Under the pieces are notes generated by a model that was not told the origin of the DNA, searched no databases, and saw only the letters and a program-made list of their open reading frames with translations. DNA of 64,000 bases from Virgibacillus phasianinus (lineage in GTDB: Bacteria > Bacillota > Bacilli > Bacillales > Amphibacillaceae): NCBI RefSeq assembly GCF_002216775.1, contig NZ_CP022315.1:2108001-2172000 (forward strand), in the 5' to 3' direction. A program made the position numbers and the translations under genes. This document shows positions 26,561 through 36,456 of the stretch, one piece after another. Each line of letters starts with the position of its first letter. Within the stretch, counting starts at the first letter, position 1.

Positions 26561-27424
26561 ATGTACTATGGAGCAATAGAGGCGGGCGGTACCAAATTTG
26601 TATGCGCTGTCAGCAATGACCAGTTTGACATCATTGATAGAGTCAGCATAGCTACGACTGTGCCGGATGAAACACTGGACCAAGTATTTACTTTTTTTGA
26701 CGAATATTCCTTAAAGTCGATTGGAATTGGTTCATTTGGTCCGATTGATGTGAATAAAAATTCATCTACATATGGGCATGTTACAACAACACCGAAGCCG
26801 GGCTGGAGGAACTTTGACTTTTTAGGCGCAATTAAAAAGCGTTATCACATTCCAGTTGCCTGGACGACAGATGTTAATGCTGCCGCTTATGGTGAATACA
26901 AACGAGGTAATGCGAAAAATAGTGAGAGCTGTCTTTACCTGACAGTCGGCACAGGAATCGGCGGAGGTGCCGTTGTAAATGGTAGAGTCCTTGAAGGTTA
27001 TGGACATCCAGAAATGGGACATCTTTTCGTACGGTTGCATCCAGATGATACCTACCAAGGCTTCTGTCCCTATCATGAAAACTGCCTGGAAGGACTTGCG
27101 GCAGGACCGGCAATTGAGGCTAGATACGGAAAAAAGGGTGATCAACTGGAAAAGGAAGACCATGTATGGAAAATGGAAGCACACTATCTTGCGCAAGGCA
27201 TTGCGAATTACACATTAACACTCAGACCGGAGAAAGTTGTCCTGGGCGGCGGTGTGATGAAACAAAAACAGTTACTGCCATTAATTCGCAGTGAATATAG
27301 AAACTTGATGAAAGAATATGTTTCAACGCCAGACCTTGAAGACTATATTGTTGCCCCAGGGTTAAAGGACAATGCCGGCATCACGGGATGTCTGTTGCTG
27401 GCAGCTGAAGAATGTGAAGCTTGA
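26561..27424 (+). CDS. ROK-family fructokinase/hexokinase (GmuE/ScrK type)
   Basis: 287 residues with ATP-binding EAGGTKFVCAV at the N-terminus, catalytic Asp in TTDVNAAAYGE, LTVGTGIGGG, and the fructokinase zinc motif GHPEMGHLFVRLHPDDTYQGFCPYHENCLEG (His, Cys, His, Cys). It phosphorylates cytosolic fructose or mannose. Beside an ABC hexose importer, and near manA, it supplies the kinase step that PTS uptake would otherwise provide. GAGGGGATGA precedes the ATG. Terminators on both sides make it monocistronic. Confidence 0.9.
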   Translation: MYYGAIEAGGTKFVCAVSNDQFDIIDRVSIATTVPDETLDQVFTFFDEYSLKSIGIGSFGPIDVNKNSSTYGHVTTTPKPGWRNFDFLGAIKKRYHIPVAWTTDVNAAAYGEYKRGNAKNSESCLYLTVGTGIGGGAVVNGRVLEGYGHPEMGHLFVRLHPDDTYQGFCPYHENCLEGLAAGPAIEARYGKKGDQLEKEDHVWKMEAHYLAQGIANYTLTLRPEKVVLGGGVMKQKQLLPLIRSEYRNLMKEYVSTPDLEDYIVAPGLKDNAGITGCLLLAAEECEA

Positions 27425-27437
27425 TTTGAAGGTGAAA

Positions 27438-27472
27438 GGCTTATCCTGTAACAAGGATGGGTCTTTTTTAGT
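27438..27472 (+). terminator. Terminator after the ROK kinase
   Basis: AGGCTTATCCT / AGGATGGGTCT forms an 11-bp stem including three G-U pairs, followed by T6. Confidence 0.7.
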
Positions 27473-27587
27473 GTTGAAAAATAGGTATGGAAGGTTCATT
27501 TTGGAAAACAATAACAATAAACTGCTATTAAATTATGTCAACATCCCCTTTGACAAATTAGCCTTTAGTTTGGATTGATAAGGACTT

Positions 27588-27601
27588 TGTAAGCGCTGTA
27601 T
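27588..27601 (+). promoter_or_regulatory. Weak cre-like site before mtlA
   Basis: TGTAAGCGCTGTAT matches the cre consensus at 12 of 14 positions, including the central AAGCGCT core, in the mtlA leader. A candidate -35 TTGACA lies upstream at 27550. Confidence 0.4.
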
Positions 27602-27654
27602 CCTTAAGGTAAGGAATTATTATTTATTTATATTTTTTGGAGAGGGTGTTTTAT

Positions 27655-29073
27655 ATGGCTGAAAAAGGAGTACGTGCTAAAGTACAGCGTTTTGGCAGCT
27701 ATTTAAGCAGTATGATTATGCCAAATATTGGTGCGTTTATCGCATGGGGAATTATAACTGCTTTATTTATTCCAGACGGCTGGCTGCCAAATGAGGATTT
27801 GGCAAAATTAGTTGACCCCATGATCAAGTATCTGTTGCCACTATTAATTGGATATACGGGTGGACGAATGGTACTTGAAAAACGTGGTGGAGTTATTGGT
27901 GCAATTGCAACAATGGGTGTTATCGTTGGTTCAGATATCCCGATGTTTTTAGGTGCCATGATCATGGGTCCGCTGGCAGGATATTTATTGAAAAAGATCG
28001 ATGATTTGTTTGAAGATAAGATTCGTGCTGGATTTGAAATGCTTTATAATAACTTTTCAGCAGGTATTCTTGGTGCAATACTAGCATGTCTTGCAACTCA
28101 GTTTATCGGCCCCGTAGTGGAAACGTTAAATAATATATTGGCTTCCGGTGTTGAGGCAATTGTTAGTGCAGGTTTGCTGCCACTGGCAAGCATTATTGTT
28201 GAACCGGCCAAGATATTATTCTTAAATAATGCTATAAATCATGGGATACTAACTCCGATTGGACTTGAACAGGCTACCGAGGTAGGGAAATCCATTCTAT
28301 TCCTCGTGGAAGCAAACCCTGGACCAGGGCTTGGTATCTTGCTTGCTTTTTCTATTTTTGGGAAAGGGATGTCAAAAAGTTCGGCACCTGGTGCGGCGGC
28401 TATTCAGTTTCTTGGCGGGATACATGAGATTTATTTCCCTTATGTTCTAATGAAACCAATGCTGGTCTTAGCTGCAATTGGTGGAGGTATAAGTGGCATA
28501 TTCATGCTTTCCATTTTTGACGCAGGTCTTAGAGCTCCAGCATCACCGGGAAGTATTTTTGCTGTTTTAGCTATGACATCACAAGGCAGTTACTTGGGTG
28601 TAATTATAAGTGTACTAGTTGCGACGGCTGTCTCCTTTATCATTGCATCGGTTATTTTGAAATCAAGTAAAACAGACGATGAAGATTTATCAGAAGCTAC
28701 TGGTAAAATGGAAGAAATGAAAGGGAAGAAGAGCTCCGTATCAGATTCACTGAACCAAGCTAATGAGGAATCGTCAGTTGAAGGTAAGCGCACAGAAGAT
28801 ATAGACAAAATTATTTTTGCTTGTGATGCAGGAATGGGCTCGAGTGCAATGGGATCATCGTTATTAAAGAATAAGTTTAAAAAGGCAGATATTGATATAT
28901 TTGTTACAAATACTGCGATTGACCAATTGCCTAACGACGCAGACATCGTCATTACCCATAAGGACTTAACAGATCGTGCGAAGGCAAAACTGCCAAGTGC
29001 TGAACATATCTCTGTGGAAAATTTCTTAAACAGTCCGAAATATGATGAATTAGTGGAACGACTTAAAAAATAA
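27655..29073 (+). CDS. mtlA: Mannitol PTS EIICB component
   Basis: About 472 residues with EIIC (about 1-335) and EIIB (about 385-472), the two-domain length of Bacillus MtlA rather than the three-domain enterobacterial form. EIIC shows SSMIMPNIGAFIAWGIITALF and GGIHEIYFPYVLMKP. EIIB has the phospho-cysteine in IIFACDAGMGSSAMGSSLL. It imports mannitol as mannitol-1-phosphate. The start is ATG 27655 with GGAGAGGGTG upstream, not the in-frame TTG at 27637. It heads a mtlA-mtlR-mtlF-mtlD operon. Confidence 0.95.
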   Translation: MAEKGVRAKVQRFGSYLSSMIMPNIGAFIAWGIITALFIPDGWLPNEDLAKLVDPMIKYLLPLLIGYTGGRMVLEKRGGVIGAIATMGVIVGSDIPMFLGAMIMGPLAGYLLKKIDDLFEDKIRAGFEMLYNNFSAGILGAILACLATQFIGPVVETLNNILASGVEAIVSAGLLPLASIIVEPAKILFLNNAINHGILTPIGLEQATEVGKSILFLVEANPGPGLGILLAFSIFGKGMSKSSAPGAAAIQFLGGIHEIYFPYVLMKPMLVLAAIGGGISGIFMLSIFDAGLRAPASPGSIFAVLAMTSQGSYLGVIISVLVATAVSFIIASVILKSSKTDDEDLSEATGKMEEMKGKKSSVSDSLNQANEESSVEGKRTEDIDKIIFACDAGMGSSAMGSSLLKNKFKKADIDIFVTNTAIDQLPNDADIVITHKDLTDRAKAKLPSAEHISVENFLNSPKYDELVERLKK

Positions 29074-29104
29074 GCAAAATCAACCATGCAAGGGGGTGAC
29101 AGTT

Positions 29105-31216
29105 TTGTATGTATCCGCACGTGAACGAAAGATTCTTGAACTTTTACTGCATGCCCAAGAAGAAATGAGGATAAAAGAGATTGCTGTTGAACTTCAGGTT
29201 AGTGAACGAACAATTCATCGTGACTTGACTGGTATAGAAAAGCTTATTTTCGATCACAATTTGGAACTGCTGAAAAAGTCCGGGAGCGGACTTCGAATAA
29301 CAGGAGACAGAATGAATAAACAGCAGTTGGAAGCAGCGCTTTCCGGTGCGTCATCATCTGACTATACCTTGGAAGAAAGGCAGACAATTATCTTAGCAGC
29401 ACTTCTTGAAGCGAAGGAACCCATGAAACTGTTCACCCTTGCCAATGAGTTGAAAGTGACGATTGCTACAATTAGTCACGATTTGGATCAGTTAGAGGAA
29501 GAATTAGCAAAGTTTAACCTGCATTTGGTAAGAAAAAGAGGGTATGGAGTTAGAATTGAGGGAAATGAAACAAATAAACGTTCTGCAATAAGTAATTTGA
29601 TTGCCAAAAATGTGGACCCTTTTGAATTCGTCTCACTTTTAAAAGAAAACCTGGGAAAAAAATTGAAACAGCCATTGACCGTTATTTCAAATCGATTATT
29701 GGGGATGGTTAATCCCGAAACGCTGACCACGATTGAAAATAGAGTAGAACAAACAAGGAATCAACTGCCACATGAATTGGCTGACAGTGCCTTTATTGGT
29801 TTAGTTGTCCATCTGACATTAGCAATTGAACGATTACAAAAAGGCGATAAAATTGAATTTGACCAAGCGTTTATGAAGCAAATTGAAGGAACAAAAGAGT
29901 ACGAAATCGCCAAACAACTAATTCAGGATTTGGAAATATCGCTATCTATGGAGATCCCCGATGATGAAATTGGATATATAACGATGCATCTAATGGGTGC
30001 GAAGCTGCGGATTGATCACCATTATCTTATTGAAGATTCAAGCCTGGATATTGCTTATAAAACAAAGCAGTTAATCTCCTATGTAGAGTCACACATGGGA
30101 ATGGATTTGTCGAACAATGCTTCACTATTAAATGATCTGGCGGCACATTTGAAACCGATGATTTACCGGTTAAAACAAGGAATGAATATAACAAACCCAC
30201 TAATCAAAGAAATTAAAAAAGACTATCCGGATCTTTTTCAGTTAATCAGGGAAGGGGTTCAGGAAATATTCTCTGACATGAAATTTCCGGATGATGAAAC
30301 AGCTTTTCTAGTTCTTCATTTCGCTGCAGCGTTATTACATGGGGAAGAAGAATTCAACCTGAAGACATTAGTTGTTTGTTCCAGTGGAATAGGAACAGCG
30401 AAAATACTATCGACAAAATTAGTGCAGCGTGTTCCTGAAATTAAACAAGTGGACAATAAATCATTATTTGATTTGAAACATCTTAATCCGGATGATTATG
30501 ACATTGTTGTTTCGACTATCCCATTAAAAGAATTTGCAGGTGAATACATTCTCGCTTCACCAATTTTGACAAAAGCGGAAGCTCATCGCATAAAGAAAGT
30601 AATCAGGAAGAAAAAGCTTGCTTATAAAACGTACGAAAGCCAAAACAGTGCTGCTTCTGTAACAGACACATCAAGCACAGATTACATTCCGCAGTTTGAA
30701 GCAATGCAAAATTATACAAAAGCAATTGTAGATTTACTGTCATCATTTCGTGTGGAAAAGATTACCGAAGAAAGCTCAATTACATCTATTTTGCGGATGG
30801 TATGCAATGAATTAGAGGTAAAGGAGCTCATACAGAATCAAGAAAATATTTTAGATAGATTGTTGAAACGGGAACAGATTGGCGGGCTTGGGATTCCAAA
30901 TACTTCCCTGGCACTTTTTCATGCACGGTCAATGGATGTAGTAAGCCCAAACTTTTCCATCTATTCGTTGAATCATCCGATTACCATTCTTGGGATGGAT
31001 GGCGAAAGTATGGAAATGGACACGCTGCTAGTCATGCTTGCCCCTGAGGTTACACATCAAGAAGTGCTGGAGGTCCTCAGTTACTTAAGCAGCTTATTGA
31101 TTCAGGGGCAGGAGAATATTGACTTGTTTGAATCAGGGAATGAAACACAGATCAAACAATTCCTGTCAAGCCAGTTTCAAAAGTTTTTACAAGAGAAAAA
31201 TCTATTATCAAATTGA
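29105..31216 (+). CDS. mtlR: Mannitol operon activator MtlR
   Basis: About 703 residues with the full MtlR architecture: N-terminal wHTH (IKEIAVELQVSERTIHRDL), a second HTH (FTLANELKVTIATISHDL), two PRD domains (about 175-390), an EIIB-Gat-like domain (LVVCSSGIGTAKILSTKL, with its Cys) and a C-terminal EIIA-like domain (LFHARS with its His). Phosphorylation by HPr and EIIA/EIIB sets activity, linking transcription to mannitol supply and glucose state (family knowledge). TTG 29105 is the preferred start because the protein then begins like Bacillus MtlR. The GTG at 29096 overlaps the AAGGGGGTGA site. Confidence 0.93.
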   Translation: MYVSARERKILELLLHAQEEMRIKEIAVELQVSERTIHRDLTGIEKLIFDHNLELLKKSGSGLRITGDRMNKQQLEAALSGASSSDYTLEERQTIILAALLEAKEPMKLFTLANELKVTIATISHDLDQLEEELAKFNLHLVRKRGYGVRIEGNETNKRSAISNLIAKNVDPFEFVSLLKENLGKKLKQPLTVISNRLLGMVNPETLTTIENRVEQTRNQLPHELADSAFIGLVVHLTLAIERLQKGDKIEFDQAFMKQIEGTKEYEIAKQLIQDLEISLSMEIPDDEIGYITMHLMGAKLRIDHHYLIEDSSLDIAYKTKQLISYVESHMGMDLSNNASLLNDLAAHLKPMIYRLKQGMNITNPLIKEIKKDYPDLFQLIREGVQEIFSDMKFPDDETAFLVLHFAAALLHGEEEFNLKTLVVCSSGIGTAKILSTKLVQRVPEIKQVDNKSLFDLKHLNPDDYDIVVSTIPLKEFAGEYILASPILTKAEAHRIKKVIRKKKLAYKTYESQNSAASVTDTSSTDYIPQFEAMQNYTKAIVDLLSSFRVEKITEESSITSILRMVCNELEVKELIQNQENILDRLLKREQIGGLGIPNTSLALFHARSMDVVSPNFSIYSLNHPITILGMDGESMEMDTLLVMLAPEVTHQEVLEVLSYLSSLLIQGQENIDLFESGNETQIKQFLSSQFQKFLQEKNLLSN

Positions 31217-31230
31217 AGAAACTCTAAGGC

Positions 31231-31253
31231 ATTCGCCCATTATAGGCGAGAAT
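31231..31253 (+). other. Intercistronic hairpin between mtlR and mtlF
   Basis: ATTCGCC / GGCGAGAAT arms around CATTATA, no T-tract. It could stabilise or process the mtlFD part of the mRNA. Confidence 0.4.
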
Positions 31254-31285
31254 CCAAGAATTTCTAATAAGGAGTGCATCTAGTT

Positions 31286-31723
31286 ATGGCAAAAGAAGTG
31301 TTAAGCAAAGACAATATTCATTTAAACGTAAAATTAAGCGATAAAGAGGAAGCCATTCGTTATACTGGCGGGATTCTGGTGACGAACGGATATGTGGAAG
31401 AATCATACGTTGGTAAAATGCTTGAGAGAGAGGAAATGACCTCCACATTTATGGGCAATAATGTCGCGATTCCACATGGAACAGATGACGCAAAAGGTGC
31501 CGTTCTGGAAACAGGGCTAACGGTAGTAACTGTACCAGATGGTGTTGATTTTGGTAATGGAAACATTGTTAAAGTCCTTATCGGTATTGCTGGTAAAGGT
31601 GATGAGCATTTAGACGTTCTATCGAAAATTGCTATCGTTTGTTCTGAAGAAGAAAATATTGATAAAATCGTGGAAGCCCAAACAAAAGAAGAAATCATAG
31701 CACTATTTGATGAGGTGAATTAA
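31286..31723 (+). CDS. mtlF: Mannitol PTS EIIA component
   Basis: 145 residues of the fructose/mannitol EIIA family. The phospho-histidine is in NNVAIPHGTDDAK (about residue 60), with LIGIAGKGDEHLDVLSKIAIVCSEEENI downstream. It passes phosphate from HPr to the EIIB cysteine of MtlA. ATG 31286 follows AAGGAG by 11 nt; the upstream GTG at 31274 overlaps that site. The stop abuts the mtlD ATG with no gap. Confidence 0.95.
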   Translation: MAKEVLSKDNIHLNVKLSDKEEAIRYTGGILVTNGYVEESYVGKMLEREEMTSTFMGNNVAIPHGTDDAKGAVLETGLTVVTVPDGVDFGNGNIVKVLIGIAGKGDEHLDVLSKIAIVCSEEENIDKIVEAQTKEEIIALFDEVN

Positions 31724-32884
31724 ATGTTAGCTGTACACTTTGGCGCTGGAAATATTGGTCGCGGATTTATTGGATCCCTTCTATATCAAGCAAATTATCA
31801 TACCACATTTGTTGATGTAAACGACGCTGTCATTCAGGAACTGAACGAAAAACAGCAGTATAATGTCGTGTTGGCCTCTGAAAATAGTGAAACATTAACA
31901 GTGAAAAACGTTTCCGGAATCAACAGCATCACTGATCCGGACAAAGTGGTTGAAGCTATCGTCAACGCTGATATTATCACAACAGCTGTCGGCCCGAACA
32001 TTTTGGCGGTGATTTCAGAACTGATTGCAAAAGGTTTACAAGCGAGAATGAAATCCAATCAACATCCACTTAATATTATTGCCTGTGAAAATATGATAGG
32101 TGGGAGTTCTTTATTAAAAGAAAAGGTCGCCGAGCATTTAACAGAAGAGGAACGGACATCTTTTGATGCCATATTTGGCTTTCCGGATGCAGCTGTTGAC
32201 AGGATTGTTCCCAACCAGGCAAATGATGATTTGCTGGAGGTTTCGGTTGAGCCTTATTATGAATGGGTCGTAGAGGAAACAGCAATCAAGGGTGCAAAAC
32301 CATCAATTGATGGAGTCACGTACGTAGCCGATTTAAAGCCATATATCGAGCGGAAGTTATTTACTGTTAACACCGGTCATGCGGTCCCAGCTTACATCGG
32401 CCGCTACATGGGTTATGCAACGATTAATGAAGCGATGAACGATCAACATGTTCAAGAAATTATCAAGGGTGCGTTAACAGAATCAGGGGAAGCATTGATT
32501 CAAACCTATCAATTCGATAGGGAGGAACACCAAACGTATATAAATAAGATTATCCAGCGTTTTATGAACCCGTATATTTCTGACGAAGTTACCAGGGTAG
32601 CACGCGGACCAATTCGGAAGCTTGGGCCGAACGATCGTCTGATTCGTCCAGCAAGTATTTATCTGGATGTGACAGGGAAAGAACCATTCCACCTTGCTAA
32701 AACAATAGCATCAGCATTGGAATATGAAAATGAACAGGATGAAGAAGCGGTTAAGCTGCAGCAAATGATTACGGAAGACGGCTATGAAAAAACATTGCAG
32801 TCTGTCTCCGAATTGGATGTGGGTCACCCGTTAATTCCGATTGTCTTAACAGAATTGGAAATGATTAAATCGTTGAAAAAGTGA
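31724..32884 (+). CDS. mtlD: Mannitol-1-phosphate 5-dehydrogenase
   Basis: 386 residues of normal length. The N-terminal NAD-binding fold has AVHFGAGNIGRGFIGSLL. IACENMIGG and the catalytic-lysine region ERKLFTVNTGHAVPAYIGRYMG are also present. It oxidises mannitol-1-phosphate to fructose-6-phosphate with NAD+. Last gene of the mannitol operon, directly abutting mtlF, followed by a strong terminator shared with the convergent GH84 gene. Confidence 0.96.
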   Translation: MLAVHFGAGNIGRGFIGSLLYQANYHTTFVDVNDAVIQELNEKQQYNVVLASENSETLTVKNVSGINSITDPDKVVEAIVNADIITTAVGPNILAVISELIAKGLQARMKSNQHPLNIIACENMIGGSSLLKEKVAEHLTEEERTSFDAIFGFPDAAVDRIVPNQANDDLLEVSVEPYYEWVVEETAIKGAKPSIDGVTYVADLKPYIERKLFTVNTGHAVPAYIGRYMGYATINEAMNDQHVQEIIKGALTESGEALIQTYQFDREEHQTYINKIIQRFMNPYISDEVTRVARGPIRKLGPNDRLIRPASIYLDVTGKEPFHLAKTIASALEYENEQDEEAVKLQQMITEDGYEKTLQSVSELDVGHPLIPIVLTELEMIKSLKK

Positions 32885-32893
32885 AGAGAAGAA

Positions 32894-32926
32894 AAAAGGT
32901 AGCAGGGCCAGTCCCCTGCTACCTTT
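32894..32926. terminator. Bidirectional terminator between mtlD and the GH84 gene
   Basis: AAAAGGTAGCAGGG / CCCTGCTACCTTTT, a 14-bp perfect stem with A/T flanks on both sides. Confidence 0.88.
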
Positions 32927-32940
32927 TAAAAATTTCACTA

Positions 32941-35124
32941 TTATTTCGGTATCGTGATTAACACTTGACCATCTGCAATTTCAACCGTGGCACCGAGTAA
33001 GGCATTCTCCAACAGCCAATCGCTGCCGTGAATACTCAGTACATAACCGTTATCAGGAATCTCAGAGTTGTTGCCGCCTCTTTTGACAATTTTCCCATCC
33101 ACAACGGTAACTTCATATCCATAAATATTCGTGCCAGTAGTGTCACCGTGTTCAGGTGTATACTGGATCAATTCTCCTGCGCCGCGAACTTTATTCACTC
33201 CATCAAGTGGTCTGGAAAGAATATATTCCCCATAGATAGCTTGAATCAGGAAGGGTTTGATCACAAATTCACCAACCTCCTGAGGGATCTGATCGAGCTG
33301 GTCAGTCATGGAAGTGAGCTCTTTTTTCAATTGCTTCTCCGCTTCAGTGTCGCCTGTTTTTTGTGCCATTAATAGATTGACTGCTGTCACACCTGCCTCA
33401 CCTGATAGTGAAAGTTTTTCTAAATATGGACCAATTTCATCAATAAACTGTCGGTTATCCATGTTTTGACGCAGGCTGGAAGCAGCACTTTGCAGATTTT
33501 TAAATTCTGCTTTCAAATTTTCAGCTGCCTGTTCTGGATTGCCTGATTCATAAGCATTCCAAAACGCGTCAAGTAAAGGTGACAGTGTTAGTGATTCCGT
33601 ATCGGAAAGTCGTGATGAATAGGAATTTTCCGCAAAGGTTCTTAAAGCTTCAGCCTGGTCGCCGCCAAACGACTTAATGCTGCGCTCCCAAGATTCTTCA
33701 GGATTATAATTGTATGGATTCCACGTATAATCCGCAACCGTATACAGTGGAATCTTGGATGCCTCTGCCTCATTCATCGGATTTGCTGTCAGACCAATTA
33801 CCCCATTTTCAGTTAGGTCAGCATCTCTATTTACAAGCGGTCCAAGAAATAAGCGATTCCTATCAAAGTCATTGACAGGATAGTTATCCCAAATATACAG
33901 ATCATGCTTGAAAATATTAGAAACTTTCTTCGCTCCTTCTGAGGTAATTTCCGCCGAAACGACTGCCGGGCCCGTCCACATTACGAGTGTCTCTTTATCT
34001 ACTAATTCTGCAAAACGCTCCCTGTAAGTGTTCGTATCATTCCCCGCATATGCCGTCGGTACTGTAATCAAACGTTCAGCACCGTCATGTGTTTGAATGA
34101 ACTCCTCATTAAAACGATTTAAGAAATATGCCTGTCCAGCGGCAGTAGGACTGGCGTCGTCCCCAAATTTTTCATTGTCTTGCTGGCAGTGAAAATCATA
34201 GCTGATATCATCTAAAAAGATCGCGTAGGAGCGCACACCTAAGTCCCACATTGTCTCCATCTTTTCCATTAGCAGCTCAAAATCCTTATCACCTGAGTAA
34301 CAAACTGTGTTACCAGGGGATAGGGAGAAAGTAAACTTCACGTGATTTTTCTTTGCTGTATCAATTAGTTCTTTAATTTTGTTAAGCTCTTTTTCCGGAT
34401 AAGGTTCGCGCCATTGCTTACGGTGATAAGGATCATCTTTCGGTGCGTAAATATAAGCATTCATTTTATTGTCACCATAAAACTCAAGCTGACTTAGCCG
34501 ATCCTCATGGGACCATGGTGGACCGTAAAATCCTTCGATTGATCCACGTAATGGCATCTCTGGCCAATCCCGAATTTCAACGGATGGAATCCAGTCACGC
34601 CCTTGTCTTTCCTGAATCATCTGCCCGAACGTTTTGGCAGCATAGAAAGTACCATCCTTATCTTTACCAGCAAGAACGATTTTTTTATTCCGGCTTGAGG
34701 CCAGAACATACCCCTCCGCTTTCAGTTCCCCAGGTCCATCTATACCTAGTTGTTGTAATACATCCAGAGAGTCTTGATTTTCCGAAGAACCTCCAATCCA
34801 AATGGTAACAGGTGTATGCGGTGCTGATTCCCCAGCATTTTTCCGGACAATCCGTTTTACGTCCGCATCTTCAAGTATCTGTGTAACTTCACGGATAGCT
34901 GCTTCATCCGTATTCTCGCCAACAACAATCCCAACAACAGGAGTCAATGGAAACCCTTCTCCAAGCTCTTTTAGCTGCTGTGGTTTGGGGTTAATGCCCA
35001 ATTTGTTTGTCTTTTGGCTTTCCTGCGCATGTGTCTGGCTACCTCCAGCTAGAAACGGTACAAGTAGCATGAAGGTAAAACAAAGTATGAAGGCCTTTCC
35101 TAGTATTCTTCTTCCAACTAACAA
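32941..35124 (-). CDS. Secreted beta-N-acetylglucosaminidase (GH84, NagJ-like)
   Basis: About 727 residues: signal peptide (hydrophobic about 8-27, cleavage near THAQ), a GH20b-like N-terminal domain (about 45-185), the GH84 catalytic barrel (about 190-490) starting with RGSIEGFYGPPWSHEDRL, and a helical C-terminal region. The catalytic Asp pair is in AIFLDDISYDF (about residue 305). Such enzymes remove terminal beta-GlcNAc from glycans or glycoproteins by substrate-assisted catalysis. There is no LPXTG or lipobox, so it is probably released. TTG 35124 follows AGAGGGTGA; GTG 35133 lies within that site. Monocistronic, with a cre-like site upstream. Confidence 0.9.
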   Translation of the reverse strand: MLVGRRILGKAFILCFTFMLLVPFLAGGSQTHAQESQKTNKLGINPKPQQLKELGEGFPLTPVVGIVVGENTDEAAIREVTQILEDADVKRIVRKNAGESAPHTPVTIWIGGSSENQDSLDVLQQLGIDGPGELKAEGYVLASSRNKKIVLAGKDKDGTFYAAKTFGQMIQERQGRDWIPSVEIRDWPEMPLRGSIEGFYGPPWSHEDRLSQLEFYGDNKMNAYIYAPKDDPYHRKQWREPYPEKELNKIKELIDTAKKNHVKFTFSLSPGNTVCYSGDKDFELLMEKMETMWDLGVRSYAIFLDDISYDFHCQQDNEKFGDDASPTAAGQAYFLNRFNEEFIQTHDGAERLITVPTAYAGNDTNTYRERFAELVDKETLVMWTGPAVVSAEITSEGAKKVSNIFKHDLYIWDNYPVNDFDRNRLFLGPLVNRDADLTENGVIGLTANPMNEAEASKIPLYTVADYTWNPYNYNPEESWERSIKSFGGDQAEALRTFAENSYSSRLSDTESLTLSPLLDAFWNAYESGNPEQAAENLKAEFKNLQSAASSLRQNMDNRQFIDEIGPYLEKLSLSGEAGVTAVNLLMAQKTGDTEAEKQLKKELTSMTDQLDQIPQEVGEFVIKPFLIQAIYGEYILSRPLDGVNKVRGAGELIQYTPEHGDTTGTNIYGYEVTVVDGKIVKRGGNNSEIPDNGYVLSIHGSDWLLENALLGATVEIADGQVLITIPK

Positions 35125-35170
35125 AACGATCACCCTCTTAAATTTTTATAAAACGGTGTTTATTCATGAT

Positions 35171-35184
35171 GGTAAACGCTTCCA
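35171..35184 (-). promoter_or_regulatory. Cre-like site upstream of the GH84 gene
   Basis: On the minus strand, TGGAAGCGTTTACC matches 12 of 14 consensus positions with an intact AAGCGTTTAC core, about 47 bp before the start codon. Confidence 0.45.
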
Positions 35185-35359
35185 ATAAATCTATCACCTT
35201 AGTGTTGGTTTGTCTATCATACTTATTGTCTAGTGAATTTGTAGTGGTGTTACTATAATCTTCTATAAGGATTATCTATTTTTAAAAAGGAACGTCATTA
35301 ATAGGTTTTAATAGGGGATAGGAAATATAACCCATTTACATATATTTCGCTTAAACAGG

Positions 35360-35388
35360 TTGCAATAGGTTGTGAGATAGTTTAATAT
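35360..35388 (+). promoter_or_regulatory. Sigma-A promoter of the first asparaginase module
   Basis: TTGCAA (35360-35365), 17-bp spacer, TAATAT (35383-35388), 37 bp before the asparaginase ATG. No sigma-54-type -24/-12 element is visible, although the next gene encodes a sigma-54-activator-like protein. Confidence 0.65.
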
Positions 35389-35424
35389 ATTTAATTATCA
35401 CAAAATTAAGAGAGGGATGAATTA

Positions 35425-36444
35425 ATGGAAAACAATAATCTGGTAAAAGTCCGACGAGGAAACCAAATAGAAAGTCGTCACCATGTACATATAGCCGTCG
35501 TTGATTCAAAGGGCAATTTACTTCACCATGCTGGAAATCCGGATGGAAAGGTTTATGCCAGGTCTTCGATGAAGCCAATCCAAGCAATCCCGATTGTGGA
35601 GACAGGTGCAGCGGATTATTACGAGTTTAGTGATGCAGATTTATCGCTTTGTACCGCTTCACATAATGGAGAGGACATGCACACGGACCGGGTTTTATCC
35701 ATATTGAAACGGGTTGGTCTTGAAGACACTGCTTTGAATTGTGGCACGCATATTCCCAGGTGGCAGGATACGTATAAGGAGCTTATTCTAAACGGCAAAG
35801 AAGTGACGCCTTTATATAACAATTGCTCAGGTAAACATACCGGGATGCTGGCCACCGCTAAATTTATGGATGAACCAATTGATACATATTACTTGCCAGA
35901 TCATCCTGTTCAGCAGCGAATCCTGCAGGCTATCAGCGATACATGTGATTACCCAAAAGATGAAATTGAAATTGGAATCGATGGTTGCGGTGTTCCAGTG
36001 CATGGGCTGCCGCTCGACAGACTCGCTTATGGGTTTGCGCGCATGGCCACTCCCGCCTCATTTGGAAATGAAAGAAAGAAGACAGTTCAACGAATAACGA
36101 ATGCGATGATGGCCGCTCCCGAAATGGTCGGGGGAACAAATCGCTTTTGTACAGACTTTATGGCTGCTGGAAACGGCAGGTTTTTTGGCAAAGCTGGCGC
36201 TGAAGGTGTCTACTGCATCGGAGACATAGAAACTGGCTTAGGAATTGCGGTGAAAGTTGCAGACGGTAATGGCCGTGCAGTGTACCCGGCTGCAATGGAA
36301 GTGCTCGTTCAACTTGGCTTACTAAATGATGACCAGATCGAGCAATTAACAGCATACCATCATCCAAAATTACACAACGCAAGAAAAGAAGTCATTGGAG
36401 AACTGATTCCAGCTTTTCAATTGAAACACACATCATTGGCTTAG
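35425..36444 (+). CDS. Zinc-type asparaginase (Asparaginase_II family, R. etli type)
   Basis: 339 residues of the Asparaginase_II family, unrelated to the ansA/ansB fold. All catalytic positions I know for the R. etli ReAII group can be seen: Ser-Lys pair in ARSSMKPIQAIP, Ser in CTASHNGEDMH, zinc Cys in NNCSGKHTGM and DGCGVPVHG, then Cys and Lys in RFCTDFMAAGNGRFFGKAGAEGV. It should hydrolyse L-asparagine or a related beta-amide to aspartate in the cytosol. AGAGAGGGATGA precedes the ATG. The following regulator and oligopeptide-binding lipoprotein suggest use of imported peptides or amides. A paralogue occurs at 62448-63440. Confidence 0.9.
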   Translation: MENNNLVKVRRGNQIESRHHVHIAVVDSKGNLLHHAGNPDGKVYARSSMKPIQAIPIVETGAADYYEFSDADLSLCTASHNGEDMHTDRVLSILKRVGLEDTALNCGTHIPRWQDTYKELILNGKEVTPLYNNCSGKHTGMLATAKFMDEPIDTYYLPDHPVQQRILQAISDTCDYPKDEIEIGIDGCGVPVHGLPLDRLAYGFARMATPASFGNERKKTVQRITNAMMAAPEMVGGTNRFCTDFMAAGNGRFFGKAGAEGVYCIGDIETGLGIAVKVADGNGRAVYPAAMEVLVQLGLLNDDQIEQLTAYHHPKLHNARKEVIGELIPAFQLKHTSLA

Positions 36445-36456
36445 GAGCTGTACAAC